DNA from: Typha latifolia
Lineage: Eukaryota; Streptophyta; Magnoliopsida; Poales; Typhaceae
Length of the DNA: 64,000 bases
Assembly (NCBI GenBank): GCA_019914945.1
Contig: CM034109.1
Coordinates: 4,588,001 to 4,652,000 of the forward strand
Direction: 5' to 3'
Shown here: in pieces, positions 12,240 to 23,110 of the stretch
Layout of the letters: the number at the start of each line of letters is the position of its first letter
Numbering within the stretch: the first letter of the stretch is position 1
The notes under the pieces: generated by a model
What the model was told of the DNA's origin: nothing
What the model saw: only the letters and a program-made list of their open reading frames with translations
Databases searched by the model: none
Position numbers and translations under genes: made by a program

Positions 12240-13050
12240 CTAGCCCCTAAACCCTAAACCTCTAGGTCTAAATCAAAAGGAAAGCCACCTGGGTTGGGCC
12301 ACAACCTAACTATAACAATATGGGATGGGACGCAGCCTAACCCACAACAATATGGGATGGGGTGCAGTTTAACCCACAACCACATGGGCTAGGCTACACT
12401 TAGCCCAAACCCAATATGGGCCGAGCTGACAGCAGCCAAACCCTACACACCACCAACCTAGAGCAACATGGGCTGGGATGTACTCAGCCCAAACCCGACA
12501 TGGTTGGGCTAACAACATCCCAACCCAATACAAACCCCAATTAGGCTAGGCTGTAGCCCACCCAAGCAGCCACGGGCTAGACCGCAGCCCACTAAGGTAG
12601 GGCTTGGCCCACCCAAGAAGCCTTGGGCTGGGTTGCATACCACCAAAGGCAAGGCTCGACCCACCCCAACTAGCCTCCCTCTCCTCAATCCAACCAAGGC
12701 GAGGAAGAGAAGGGAAGGAGTTGTCGACGAGCATTGCCACTAATAATTGAGCTGACAAGCCAGCCCACATCCCGCCGACTGACGAAGGCACGCACGGTGC
12801 CAATTGGCCAGTGGAGGGGCCAGCGACCACCCACAATGCAACCAACGTCCCAACAATAGGGGGGAAGCCACCAGTACTCTGAGCCACTAATACCCTCCCC
12901 TCGGCTAGCAAAAGCTAGCCAAGGGAGAGCCAAGTTGCTAGAGGTGGCCGATTGCGAGAACGACCCTCGACAAGACTGCCAGCCAAGGCAAGGGGTCACC
13001 CAACGACTCCAGCCACGAGGGCTCCAAAGGATGCTGCCGAGGGTATCTTT
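12240..13050 (-). mobile_element. Decayed LTR fragment related to 1-875
   Basis: 12240-12640 is a quasi-repeat of GGGCTGGGCT/AGCCCAACCC words. 12740-13020 aligns by eye with about 60-350 of the window in the same orientation. No LTR termini or PBS remain. ORFs on the minus strand (12509-12999) are compositional artefacts of the GC-rich repeat. Confidence 0.5.
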
Positions 13051-13594
13051 AAATAAATTTTTAGTTTAGTTGAAAAATAAATGGAGAAGTAGATCTAATT
13101 TAAGGTCAAATTTTTTATACGTAAAAGGAAAAAATACTCTTGGGTTGGATTGGGTCAGGTTAGGTTGGGTTGGGTTGGATTAGGTTAGATTAAGTTTGGT
13201 TGAGTTGAGTATAAGTTAGGTAAGTATAACTTAGCTGAGGTTATTTTTGTAATTTCCTAACCTAAGAGTTTTGTTAAGTTTAGCTAACAAATCTAATGGC
13301 AGGATGTTTGTTTATATATTCGCTAAATCATATAGCTTAATTTATAAATAATAAGAATGTAGGGTGTAAACCATAATTTTGTTATAAGGTAGGATGCCAG
13401 TTTTAGCTATTTTAGAAAAGAATTATCTGTAGTTGATGACATATTCATTTTCTGTGCGATCTACTCAAATAGTGTTAGTGTAAATCTAATCTATGGTGTA
13501 ATATTAATTTTTTTAACACATATTCAAAGTGCATTCAAACGCACCATAGCTGTCGTTCGAATATATAGAGGTATGGTTTAGGGTGTCTATATGT

Positions 13595-13597
<3 letters not shown>

Positions 13598-13632
<35 letters not shown>
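13598..13632. repeat. (TA)n microsatellite
   Basis: About 17 uninterrupted TA dinucleotides. Confidence 0.95.
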
Positions 13633-13636
<4 letters not shown>

Positions 13637-14050
13637 GTTGTGTACTTAGAAATGGATGATAGTTCAGAAATCTAACTTGATTATCCTTAAAATTAACTCA
13701 GAATATTTGTGAGTGATTAAAGAGTGGTTAAAAGTAATATACAAGGAGTTGAATAATAAATATATCCATAGTAGGGTGTGAATAGTATTAAAAGCAAAGG
13801 TAGGAGAGGATATTTTGTTACTTTTGAAAAGAAAAAAAAAACCTCAAATACAACTCATTTTACTTAAAAATATAGTTTTCCATTTTCCATTTATTTTATC
13901 TTGACGTGAAAAATATTTGAGAAATTGATTAAAAAAAGCACAGTGCATTTTTCTTTTATTATTATTTACACCCTACATTATTCGTATTTATTCTTTGAAT
14001 CCTGCCATTATTGTTTAACCCTAAAAACACCCATAATTTAACTAACCATA

Positions 14051-14163
14051 ATTTACATATTTCATCATTATAATTTACATAAAAACAAATAATAATTAAA
14101 AGTATGATTCTGTGTAATTATTATTTATTATATGTAAATTATAATGGTGAAATATGTAAAATT
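14051..14163. repeat. Long near-perfect hairpin, ~48-bp arms with ~18-bp loop
   Basis: The left arm (14051-14097, starting ATTTACATATTTCATCATTA) is the reverse complement of the right arm (14116-14163, ending AATGGTGAAATATGTAAAAT) with only a few mismatches; the central 30 bases differ at one position. Such a stem could be a foldback transposon end pair or a source of small RNA. No coding content. Confidence 0.8.
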
Positions 14164-14164
14164 C

Positions 14165-15000
14165 TATGATATATAGAAAAAATGACGAAAGTTGTTAAAA
14201 ATAAAAAAAAGTTGTTATTATATTTACAACTTTCGTAAATATATTAACAACTTTTATAAATATAATAATAACTTTTACAAATATAATAACAACTTTCGTT
14301 CTTTTTTCTATACAAGTCTCTATTAATCATTCTTTTTTTCTATACAAGTCTATATAGTTGCTCTTTAATTAAAAAAGTAAGATATTAATTAGATTCAGTG
14401 GTGAGAATTTATATTTCATTATCTTTTAACAACTTTTTTTCATACATATTTTGTTGTATTTTAACAACTTTAGAAGTGAAATAGATTAAGAAGGAGCAAC
14501 AAAATATATTAATAACTTTCTTAAATATAATAACAACTTTTGGAAATATAATAATAATTTTCGTAAATATAATAACAACTTTAGTTGTTTTCTATATATA
14601 AGTCTCTATTAATCATTCTTTTTCTTTCTATGCAAGTCTCTATAATCACTCTTTAACTAATAAAGTAAATTAATTAGAGATAGTGGTGAAAATTTATATT
14701 TCATTATCTTTTAATAACTTTCATTTCTTTTTTCAAAAAGAATGAGCAACAATAAGAAGAAAAACAAATATATTAACAACTTTCATAAATATAATAACAA
14801 CTTTCGCAAATATAATAACAACTTTCGTTGTTTTTTCTATATGCTTTCTATATAAGTCCTTATTAATTATTATCTTTTTCTTTCTATAGAAGTCTCTATA
14901 ATCACTTTTTAATTAATAAAATAAGAGACTAATTAGAGATAGTGGTGAGAATTTATATTTCATCGTCTTTTAACAACTTCAATGGTGAAGTAGAAGGAGC
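14165..15000. repeat. Tandem repeat, three diverged units of about 255-290 bp
   Basis: Each unit contains a run of AATATAATAACAACTTTCG words, then CAAGTCTCTATTAATCATT, a second CAAGTCTCTATA, and GTGGTGAGAATTTATATTTC. The last landmark recurs at about 14398, 14683 and 14943. The inner AACAACTTTCG word is itself repeated three to four times per unit, giving a two-level repeat. The units may descend from one AT-rich transposon. Confidence 0.8.
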
Positions 15001-15179
15001 GATAGAGACTTGTATAAGAAGAACATTAAAGATTAAAGAGCAATTAGAGGCTTGCATAAAAACAGATTAAAAGATAAAAAAATGAGCAGTAGAAGAAGAA
15101 GATGAATAATAATAATAATAATAATTACCAGCAGCATATGAAGTAGAAGATGGGTTATTTCTCTCTCTTATAGTTTTTC

Positions 15180-15345
15180 GTCAATATTTAATGAGGCACT
15201 AAATGACAGAAAATGTAAAGTTGGAAGAAAACTAAGAAAAAAGCCTCAAGTGCAAGGAAAACCAAAAATAACCCTAGGCTGCCAAATAAAGAACCAAGTA
15301 GATTTTCGGTGCAATTAACCCCAAAAGTTATAAAGTATTAATTAA
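15180..15345 (+). repeat. Dispersed repeat, copy 1
   Basis: The segment with AAAAAGCCTCAAGTGCAAGG and the following ~100 bases recurs at 48190-48345 in the same orientation with roughly 80-85% identity by eye. It has no coding capacity and no obvious terminal repeats, so its class is unknown. Confidence 0.75.
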
Positions 15346-15730
15346 GATGAGAAGTAGTGAACGGAATAAAACATAATCATTTATTAAGGTATCTATCAAG
15401 ATTGAAACTCAAAGCCAAAGAGAATTGAAGACTCCAACTTTTCAAGTCCCTAATCAACAAGGAGAAAAGCCTTTTGACTCCAAAATTTATTCAATTCCCA
15501 GAAAATAAACGATATTAGCCTCGTAACTTAGAGCGCACGGTGGATTTTAATTTCCTAATCATTCAAATGAGGCTCTAAGGTCTAAGGCATCTCTTTCCTT
15601 GTCAAGTATTTAATAAAGATCTTTTTTCTAAACTATCCCATCGTTGACTCTTTCTTTTACTTTTTTTTGACTCCCATGCCAATCATGTATGCCTGGACGT
15701 AACCTCCAATTCCCTAGCTATAGTTGACTA

Positions 15731-15732
<2 letters not shown>

Positions 15733-15761
<29 letters not shown>
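15733..15761. repeat. (ATT)n microsatellite; a second AAT tract lies at 15105-15124
   Basis: Nine to ten uninterrupted ATT repeats; the smaller AAT tract is about 600 bases to the left. Confidence 0.9.
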
Positions 15762-17934
15762 TTCTATTCAAATTTGTCAATCAAGTGGGATTAGACTTTC
15801 GAGATTATATATAATTCTTTTTTATCCATTTCTAAATTGATTAAGTCACTCTATTACTTCTCCCTACATTGGCCCTAATTTTGCTAAGGTTTAGCCATCG
15901 ATTTTCTCTATGCTAGCCTAGTTCTGCTAGGATTTAGTCGTAGTTTTTCTCCCCTCTTCTAGAGGGTTTCCTCTCATTGTCCGGTGAGCTCCTCCCCTCC
16001 CTCTCTCATCCTAAGTTGTACGGATAAGGGAGAGGCTTTCTTCCTCTCCTTTCACTTCTTCCCCTCTTTCCCTTCTAAAGCCTTCTCCCACCTCCTTCAC
16101 CTTTCTTGATTTCAAATCTATTTCTCCCTCGTTAGTTGCCATTCTCTCCCTCATTGTTCGCTCCGCTTTTCTTCCTCTATCTCCAACTCTATTTCATCCT
16201 CTTTCCATTGTGACCTTCATTTCTCTCCATTGTGACCTTCATTTCTGTTGTCCTCTGCTGCTACATCTACCTTGACACCCTTGACCAACCTTACTCTTCC
16301 CCTCCTATCTCAGCTCAATCTTAGTTGTATATTACAACTAAATGAGAGGCTTGTGTTAAAAAGCAATCATTTTATTTTTCTGCATCAAGATCTTCAAAAA
16401 AAGAATGAAATTTGTACCTACAACCTTTCTCTCAAAAAGAAAAAAAAAAAACCAAATTTGTACCTATAACGTAATTTTTCATTTCAATTTATTGAAGTAC
16501 CAAAATCTTTTTTTACTAAATACGAAATCAACACGCAGAAAAATAAGGAATTCATCATTCATATCTTCGGTAGTAGTAGTAGTCTGGTGATGCATAAATG
16601 TGATTTGGTTACATTTAAAAAAAAATGAAAATCATGGACTTACAATGACTTTAATACTTTTAAAAATCACTCGTATTTACAGAGCAAAATATTTTTTTTA
16701 GTCTCATCCAATTTTAAAAACAAATGTAAAAGATACTTTTGGCATTATAAAAAGTTGGACATACTTTTATCTCTAATTTATGGTGAGTGGCCCTGGAAGC
16801 AACGGAGACCTCCTCCCATTTTGATTTATTATTGCCAGTCGTTATCTTTAATTCCAAAGCCACAAGTGCCATGTCCAAAGTCTCTATCATAATAATAGTA
16901 ATAATAATCAAAATGATCATATAAATCTTATAACCGCCTTTCGAATTTGCAATCTAAGCTCGAGTCAAAGAAACTGAAGCCCGCTGGAGAATACAACTAA
17001 CTGCAAGCAACCGCGTGATTGCTATTCAAGAACTCGTCCACTTTTTTATATTTCTTACTTGGTAAATGCCATGCATTAAATTATTCGTACTCTGTGCTTA
17101 TCGGTCAGCACGTTATTATTTAGTTTGGAGTCTTCTTGTTCTTGACATTAGGGTTTGAAGTGATCAAAGAGGATGAACGAGATGGTGGCAAAACTTAGGG
17201 TCGTTCAAAAATAATCAAGCTCCCCTTGTGTCTGAAACAAGGCATTTGTCAACTTTATTTTATATATATATAGAGTACATAAGAACTGTCAGATTAAGAT
17301 TTAATGATTTAATTAGACTTGGATTAGGCTTGATTGAATAATTAAATCATCTTATTGGGGGGCCACTGAATGCTCTAAAAGATTAAGGTTTTAGATAACT
17401 GTAATTTTTAGATTTTTTTTATTCTAATACGCTTCCTTATTTATCAGATTGAGACATTTTGACTATATTTTTTTAAATGACTGATGGACTTGACAGAATT
17501 CGGAAAAAAATATTTAAAGAGAAGTAGATTTTACTTAAATGTATGTAAGTTTTTATATTTATATATGCTATTTCTTTAGGAGCTCCCACTCTCATTATGC
17601 TCGAACTAAAATTGGTCAACCGGGCTCAAGCACAAAGCTAATTCCATGTTAAAGCTAATTCCAAGTTAATCTTGATCGCAACTCAGCTTGATTACAACCC
17701 TCGGTAAAACTATACCTGCATTCATTTTTTTCTTCATGAAGATAAAAACCAAGTATGGTAGCATATATGTAGAAATTATAAAGATAAGGGTTAAATATAT
17801 TTTACTATCTCATACTTATGCCTATAATTACTATAACCCCTCTTTTACTTGAAAAAATTTTAAATCAGTCTCTATACTTATGTTTAAAATAAAACTGTTA
17901 GTTTTCTTGTCAAATTATTATGACCCGATCTCAA

Positions 17935-18290
17935 CTACCAGCTGCTCAAGGTTGGGTGTAGGAAAGCAGTTTGCGCAATTTGGAGGATATTTGCCAAATA
18001 TTTGTCCAATTTTTGAAAAATTACGAAACTAGATAGGTTCATTCCATAAACTTATAATCTATGATTTTTGTATTCACACCCTTCTCAAATTCGAACTGTA
18101 GTTAGGTCTAACATCGGCGAAATTCCAATGGTGGCGTTGGTGGCAAGTTGAGGTGATCTCGTGTTAGAGGGTTAAAGGTGGAGTTGCAATTCTCTCATGA
18201 AGTTTGGAACATTGTAGGGCTATGGAGGATGGTTCAGAAGGTGGCTAAGGTGTTCTAGGGTGAGTGATGGATAGTGGAATGAAGAGATGA
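17935..18290 (-). mobile_element. Reverse-oriented LTR U5 remnant
   Basis: The motif order GCGCAATTTGG...GATATTTGCCAAATATTTGTC...AATTACGAAACTA...GGTTCATTCC...TTTTTGTATTCACACCC...CGAACTGTAGTTAGG is the reverse complement of the U5 part of the T1/T5 LTRs (compare 55025-55160). The ends are lost. It abuts a T3 LTR fragment. Confidence 0.6.
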
Positions 18291-18293
18291 GAT

Positions 18294-18632
18294 TGGTATT
18301 AGGATCCGACCATGTGGGTTAAATTAGTCGAGTCGAGTCAACTTGAGTTAGTTAGTTAGCTGTATCTTATTATTTTGAATTTTAGATAAATCGAATAATC
18401 ATGTGGATCCAATCTGCTATGATTTTTATTTTTATTCCTATAAATAGGAGTAGACATGTGTTGATTAGAATAATTGAATGAATCTGACTTTAACTAAATA
18501 TTTCTTTTCCTCTTTATCTTTTCATATAGATGTTACATCGTCCTTATTTTTGTAGGAGTAGATTGTAATCATAGAAGCTTTTCGATCTTTCAAACCCTAG
18601 CCACCATCTTCTTCCAATTGCCATCCTACTAT
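18294..18632 (+). mobile_element. LTR fragment of family T3
   Basis: Matches 49089-49400 and 51620-51940: GATCCGACC...GAGTCAACTTGAGTTAGTTAG, a TATA-like CCTATAAATAGGAGT and AAACCCTAGCCACC. It is cut abruptly at its 3' side where the T1 5' LTR of element A begins, so one of the two truncations is an old deletion or insertion junction. Confidence 0.75.
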
Positions 18633-19333
18633 ATGGACGCAGTTGGGCGAGTTCGAATGCAGTTAGGCGAGTTCGAATGTCGCGTTCGAATGCCTACATC
18701 ACGTTCGCACATATAGAGAATGTCTTTTGTGCGTTCGAACGCGATCGGCGGGAATCCTCTAGAACTAGGATTACTTATTGTTATTAGAACTCGTTGGTTA
18801 GCATCTATAAGTATGTGGATGACAGCCAAATTTATTATGCAATTGAAATATTAATTTTTTACCTCTCTATCATCTTTTTACCCTAATCTCCCTCCTCTCT
18901 CTTCACCAACCTTCTACCTCTACCGTTGGCAAGGTCTCTCCTAACTTCTAATCTCCCTTGTCTGTTGAGTCCTCCCTCTTCTTTGGAATCTTGACCACTT
19001 CTTCCCATTCGTCCACATCCCTTAACCACATCCACTATCCACCTTCATCTTCATACCCATCCATACCCTAACATCCACTCCACCCGTCACCACCACCATC
19101 ACCCACGTTATTTTATATTTCTGTCTTAGTTTCAGTTCGAATATGTGAAAGGCGTAAATACAAAAAGTATAGATTGGGAAGTATGGATCTAATCTACTTA
19201 GTTTCATAATTTTCTGACTACCAAAGAATATTTGAAAACTATTTTCCCATAGTTGCACAGATTAATTCCTATAATAAATCCAGATCTTGAAAGGCTTGTT
19301 CCATAGCCTATCTTTTGGTACAAGAACCCATCA
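18633..19333 (+). mobile_element. 5' LTR of element A (5'-truncated)
   Basis: Starts inside the TTCGAA palindrome region of the U3 and runs to ...GAACCCATCA. The TGATACA start present in the 3' LTR (25166) is missing. A PBS-like TGGTACAAGAACC (19316-19328) lies inside the LTR, 21 bp upstream of the true PBS. Confidence 0.85.
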
Positions 19334-19336
19334 ATT

Positions 19337-19350
19337 TGGTATCAGAGCCA
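19337..19350 (+). promoter_or_regulatory. Primer-binding site of element A (initiator tRNA-Met)
   Basis: TGGTATCAGAGCCA, complementary to the 3' end of plant initiator tRNA-Met, three bases after the LTR end. It would prime minus-strand DNA synthesis. Confidence 0.9.
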
Positions 19351-19372
19351 GGCGAACATCAGACCTTCATTA

Positions 19373-20735
19373 ATGGTGGAAATAAGGAAGATGACATCAA
19401 CAAGGAGACCAATGGAGAGCACACCGACAAGGGAAGACTCAACCCATGATAACCCTAATCGTGAGGTCGATTCCTTTGGAGGGACCATGGCAGGACCGAG
19501 TCAACCAATGTTCATGGGTTTGAATATGGGCTTGGCGGATGAACTTAGGAGCATGTTCGAAACATTATTGCATAGAGTTGATGTAATACAAAAGGATCAC
19601 AATGATTTAAATGAATATGTCATGAATCGATCGACTTCGTCATCTCCTTGACAAAGATCGGTACCTCAAGAAGGACTAGTGGTGGAACCACACCGATCTG
19701 ATATCCCATAGATCTAGGTATGACATGTGACTGTCAATGATCCTCTCTTACCCATGCCTACACATCATCCCCCACCTCCGATACAGAACCCAAGATTGGC
19801 AGTGGTGGAACCCAAGAGGCATGCGACACCGGTGCACTTCGTTGATGAGGAGGGTTGGCACTTTGAGGATGAGGTTGATCCCTTCGGAGATGGTGATAGA
19901 CGTGCTCGAGGATTTAGAGAAGGTGATCAACATGGACAAAGGTTCAGACCTGAACCAAGGATCTTTCATGAACCCGAACAATGCTATTCATAGGAGAATC
20001 GCATGCTTGGACTTTCTAAAATTCTAAGACGGTGATCTAATGGATTGGGTGTTTCAAGTTGAACAATACTTTGATTGTCAAGGGACAGCGGAGGATGCAA
20101 ATATCCAGATGGCAAGCTTTCACCTCCAAGGAACGACATTGCATTGGTATAGATCGGTTATTCCTGGTGGAGGATTTACCGGTTGTGCTGACTTTTGTAG
20201 GAGGATTACACACAGATTTGGGACAGCGGCTTATGAAGATTTTACTGCCATATTAAACAAGATGGTTCAGAAGACAACCGTATTGGAGTACCAAGCTGAA
20301 TTTGAAATAGTTAGTAGTCGTTGTGAGCCACCTTAGCCCGAACTGAAATTGATGAGCACATTTATTTCAGGACTGCGAGAGGAGATACAAGCGGATGTTC
20401 ATGCTCTATGTCCTACCACTCTTTCAAAGGCTTTTGAGAAGGCCGTGAGGATGGACCAAAAACATAAGGCTCTCGAGATGGTAGCAAAAACAAGTTGGGG
20501 CAACCAAGATGGGCGATTTGCATCTAGAACGCCGGCTAAAAATTCTACAAATTCAAAGACAGCGGATGCGAGTACTAGACCATGACCACCTTTGAGACCT
20601 TATTTCAATGTTAGAGGAGGCACAAGACCCCCCCGTTTAAACTCTCACACCTATCTAGGTGGAGGAGCAAAGAGCGAAGGGCCTTTCCTTTCGATGCGAT
20701 GAACGTTTCACCCCTGGTCATCGATGTTCTAAACC
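19373..20735 (+). pseudogene. gag of element A (capsid and zinc knuckle), degenerate
   Basis: The ATG (MVEIRKMTSTRRP) lies 23 bases after the PBS. A stop follows at 19651 and the frame shifts before the capsid part, which reads from 20040: VEQYFDCQGTAEDA, HLQGTTLHWYRS, RRITHRFG, then STFISGLREEIQADV after another stop at 20336. The zinc-knuckle equivalent near 20690 reads SFRCDERFTPGHRC; the first cysteine is serine, so metal binding is lost. Gag would form the particle that packages the RNA. Homologous gags are at 31295, 35141 and, reversed, 59820-61170. Confidence 0.88.
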
Positions 20736-21345
20736 GATCGAGAGTGTGATGCTCATCGATGATTGTGAGGAGGATGATGAGGTTGTTGATGATGGTGAGT
20801 GTCCAGTGGAGGTCCATGAGGAGGCCGTGGAGGAGGGTGCGGAGAAAGATATCCAAGCTGAAATTTCGATGCATGCATATTCGGGTATTTCCGTGCCGAG
20901 GACGTTACGGGTAGACGGACACGTTAGAAAGCATTGTGTGCACATCCTCATCGATTCCGAGAGTACACACAACTTTCTAGATGAGAGGTTAGTGAGGAGA
21001 ATGGGTTTGGATGCTGAATCGACCCATAGAATTTGACGTTGCTATTAGAGACAGCACGAAGCTTAAGGCGGAGAGCTTGTGTCGCCGGGTCGGTATACGC
21101 GTGCAAGGACACGACATCATTGTGGACTTGTATCTGTTGGCACTGTGAGGAGCGGACATTGTCCTAGGCACTCAGTGGTTACAAATCTTGGGACCTATCA
21201 CATTTGATTCTTGGAGTATGTGGATGAAGTTTAAACAAGGAAACAAAAATGTGCGGCTTGATGGCGTTCGGTATTTGCCGATTCCTGCGATGCAGCCTTT
21301 GGTGGGGCTGTCTTGTGCATACGATTTTGCCTATTTTCTTTAGTT
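20736..21345 (+). pseudogene. Retropepsin (protease) region of element A
   Basis: An acidic linker (EEDDEVVDDGECPVEVHEE) is followed by SMHAYSGISVPRTLRV and the catalytic segment IDSESTHNFLDERLV at about 20950-20990. The usual D-S-G-S/T triplet reads D-S-E-S, so the active site is mutated. The frame breaks at 21036 and continues in pieces to about 21340, including the GTQWLQ-like segment at 21155-21190. Confidence 0.8.
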
Positions 21346-22125
21346 AGGACCAGCAGGTGATGAGCCACAAACGAGTTCAAGTATTACCATTGAATTGTCT
21401 AATTTATTAGATAACTTTTTTGGATTATTTGAGAAGCCATAGGAGTTGCCATCGAGGCAATTGGCGGACCATCACATAGAGATTGTACCCGGGGTTGCAC
21501 CAACAAACGTGAGGCCATATCGGTATCCACATGTGCAAAAAGAAGTTATTTTCAAGATGGAAATTGAGATGTTAGAGCAAGGCCTCATTCAACCAAGTCA
21601 TAGCTCATACTCATCCTCCGTGGTATTGGTACGAAAAAAGGACGGGACATGGTATTTTTGTGTTGACTATTAGGCACTAAATGCTATTACTGTCAGGGAT
21701 CGGTATCCCATTCCGGTTATAGAGGAGTTGCTAGACGAGCTTGCAGGGGCGATGATACGATTCGGACTTCACCGACGTTGTCTCGAACATGGATTCACTT
21801 TAGGAGTGTTTTTATTTCATGTTTTAGTGTTTAATTTCCATTAAAATAAGTTTTCTATAAGTTGCGTTCGAACGCGGGTGGAGTGAGTTCGAATGCGGTT
21901 TGTGAACGGGGTTGTGAACGTGGTGAAGAGAATGTACTGTGCGTTCGAACGCACATTGAACGCCTGCATCGCGTTCGCAAATATCGACAGGCGCGTTCGA
22001 TCGCGCGTTCGAACGCGTGCATCGCGTTCGCAAATCCAGAAGAGCGAACTCGGTGCGTTCGAACACGGTCGGGCGAGTTCGAACGCGGTCGACAAAAATT
22101 GTGTTTTTAGGGTTATTGGTTAGCC

Positions 22126-22133
22126 TATAAAAG
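22126..22133 (+). promoter_or_regulatory. TATA box of the T2 LTR
   Basis: TATAAAAG, directly downstream of the palindrome array and conserved at 50606-50613 in the other full T2 LTR. The LTR transcript should start about 30 bases downstream. Confidence 0.6.
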
Positions 22134-22682
22134 GATGTGGTAGGCAACCAAATTGATTATTGATTATTGAGATTGAGTTTTTCCTTGCCTCCTTCGTCTT
22201 CTTCGCTCCCGTTCTCTCAATCCCCGGCGACGCCGTTTTTAACCTCCCTCGTCCGGCTAATCACCCTAGTCCCTTAGGGGTGGCCCTCTTCTCCCCCTTC
22301 GTCCAATCTATCCAACACTTACCCTAATCCTTCCATCAACCACAACCCTTCCACCATCACTTTTCACCGGTGCCACCACATTAACGTCGGTCCACCTTCA
22401 ACCACCATTACCTAGGATCACGTGCCTCCATCCACGGATCCAAAACAGACTATCTGACTTTTGTCCACAAATCAGACGATATCTCGAGATCCCCACATCC
22501 GATTCGCCTGCAACTAGATTTTTTGGAAAGCTCTTTTCTGGGGCTACAACATATCAATGTCTCACGTCGATCCGACGGCGGAATATTTCGGGATTTTATT
22601 TCAAAGTTGCGTGCCAGATCTCGTCCAGATCAAGAATTGGAAGAGATCGACCCTTCACCAAAAAGGCAAGATCGTATCAAGT

Positions 22683-22694
22683 TGGTATCAGAGC
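22683..22694 (+). promoter_or_regulatory. PBS copy inside the T2 LTR terminus
   Basis: TGGTATCAGAGC, ending 27 bases before the integrated LTR end. The same spacing is found at 51163-51174 in an independent insertion. Confidence 0.85.
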
Positions 22695-23110
22695 TCCATA
22701 GCCAGAGGCATGATCGTATCAGGCGACCATATTTAGCAAGCTTAACTTGAGCGTCGGGTATTATCAAATTAGAGTTCGTCTGGCGGATATGCACAAAACT
22801 GTATTTCAGACTCTGGATGGGCATTATGAGTTCTGAGTGATGCCTTTTGGTCTCATCAATGCTCCAGCTATCTTTCAAGGCCTCATGAATGATATATTTT
22901 GGCCTCTATTGCGAAGGTATGTCTTGATATTTTTTGACGACATTTTGGTGTATAGAAGGTCTGAATTGGAGCATTGGCGGCATTTGGAGGATGTGCTGAA
23001 TTTGTTGAAGCAAAATCAATTGAAGATCAAGAAGTCTAAGTGCCTATGAGGAGTACCACAAGTAGAGTATTTAGGCCAGGCCATCTCAGCGGAAGGTGTA
23101 ACAGCGAATC

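Larger units (their letters stand above)
13051..17934. other. AT-rich intergenic DNA with repeats; no gene seen
   Basis: Begins with GGTTGG/GGTTAG quasi-telomeric words at 13141-13215. A GTAGGGTGTAAA segment near 13360 recurs inverted near 13965, and 13725-13800 resembles 3590-3660, pointing to small non-autonomous elements. Listed separately are a TA microsatellite, a long hairpin, a tandem repeat, trinucleotide repeats and a dispersed repeat. From 15800 to 16330 the sequence is CT-rich like a plant leader, but no coding exon follows. Confidence 0.5.
21753..22721 (+). mobile_element. T2 LTR insertion (969 bp) with GGCGA target duplication and an internal PBS
   Basis: Starts TGATACGATTCGGACTTCAC and ends GGCATGATCGTATCA; the outer nine bases (TGATACGAT / ATCGTATCA) are exact inverted repeats. 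Flanking GGCGA is duplicated (21748-21752 and 22722-22726). It contains a T2 U3 with TTCGAA palindromes (21865-22090), a TATA box and a long U5. The LTR end GATCGTATCA occurs twice, at 22671-22680 and at the true boundary, with a complete PBS (22683-22694) between. The insert therefore ends one PBS unit beyond where a normal LTR would. Confidence 0.88.
21370..23110 (+). pseudogene. Reverse transcriptase of element A, split by a T2 LTR
   Basis: The first part (to 21752) carries [34 protein letters not shown] and [14 protein letters not shown], with an in-frame stop at 21673. The second part resumes at 22727 with a degraded [13 protein letters not shown], then [19 protein letters not shown] and the intact catalytic FFDDILVY near 22940. 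Stops at 22747, 22834 and 23050 kill it. The five bases before the insert (GGCGA) recur after it. Confidence 0.88.

Noticed and set aside
13141..13215. GGTTGG/GGTTAG run as an interstitial telomere repeat
   Set aside because: The plant telomere repeat is TTTAGGG; this run is irregular and lacks that unit.
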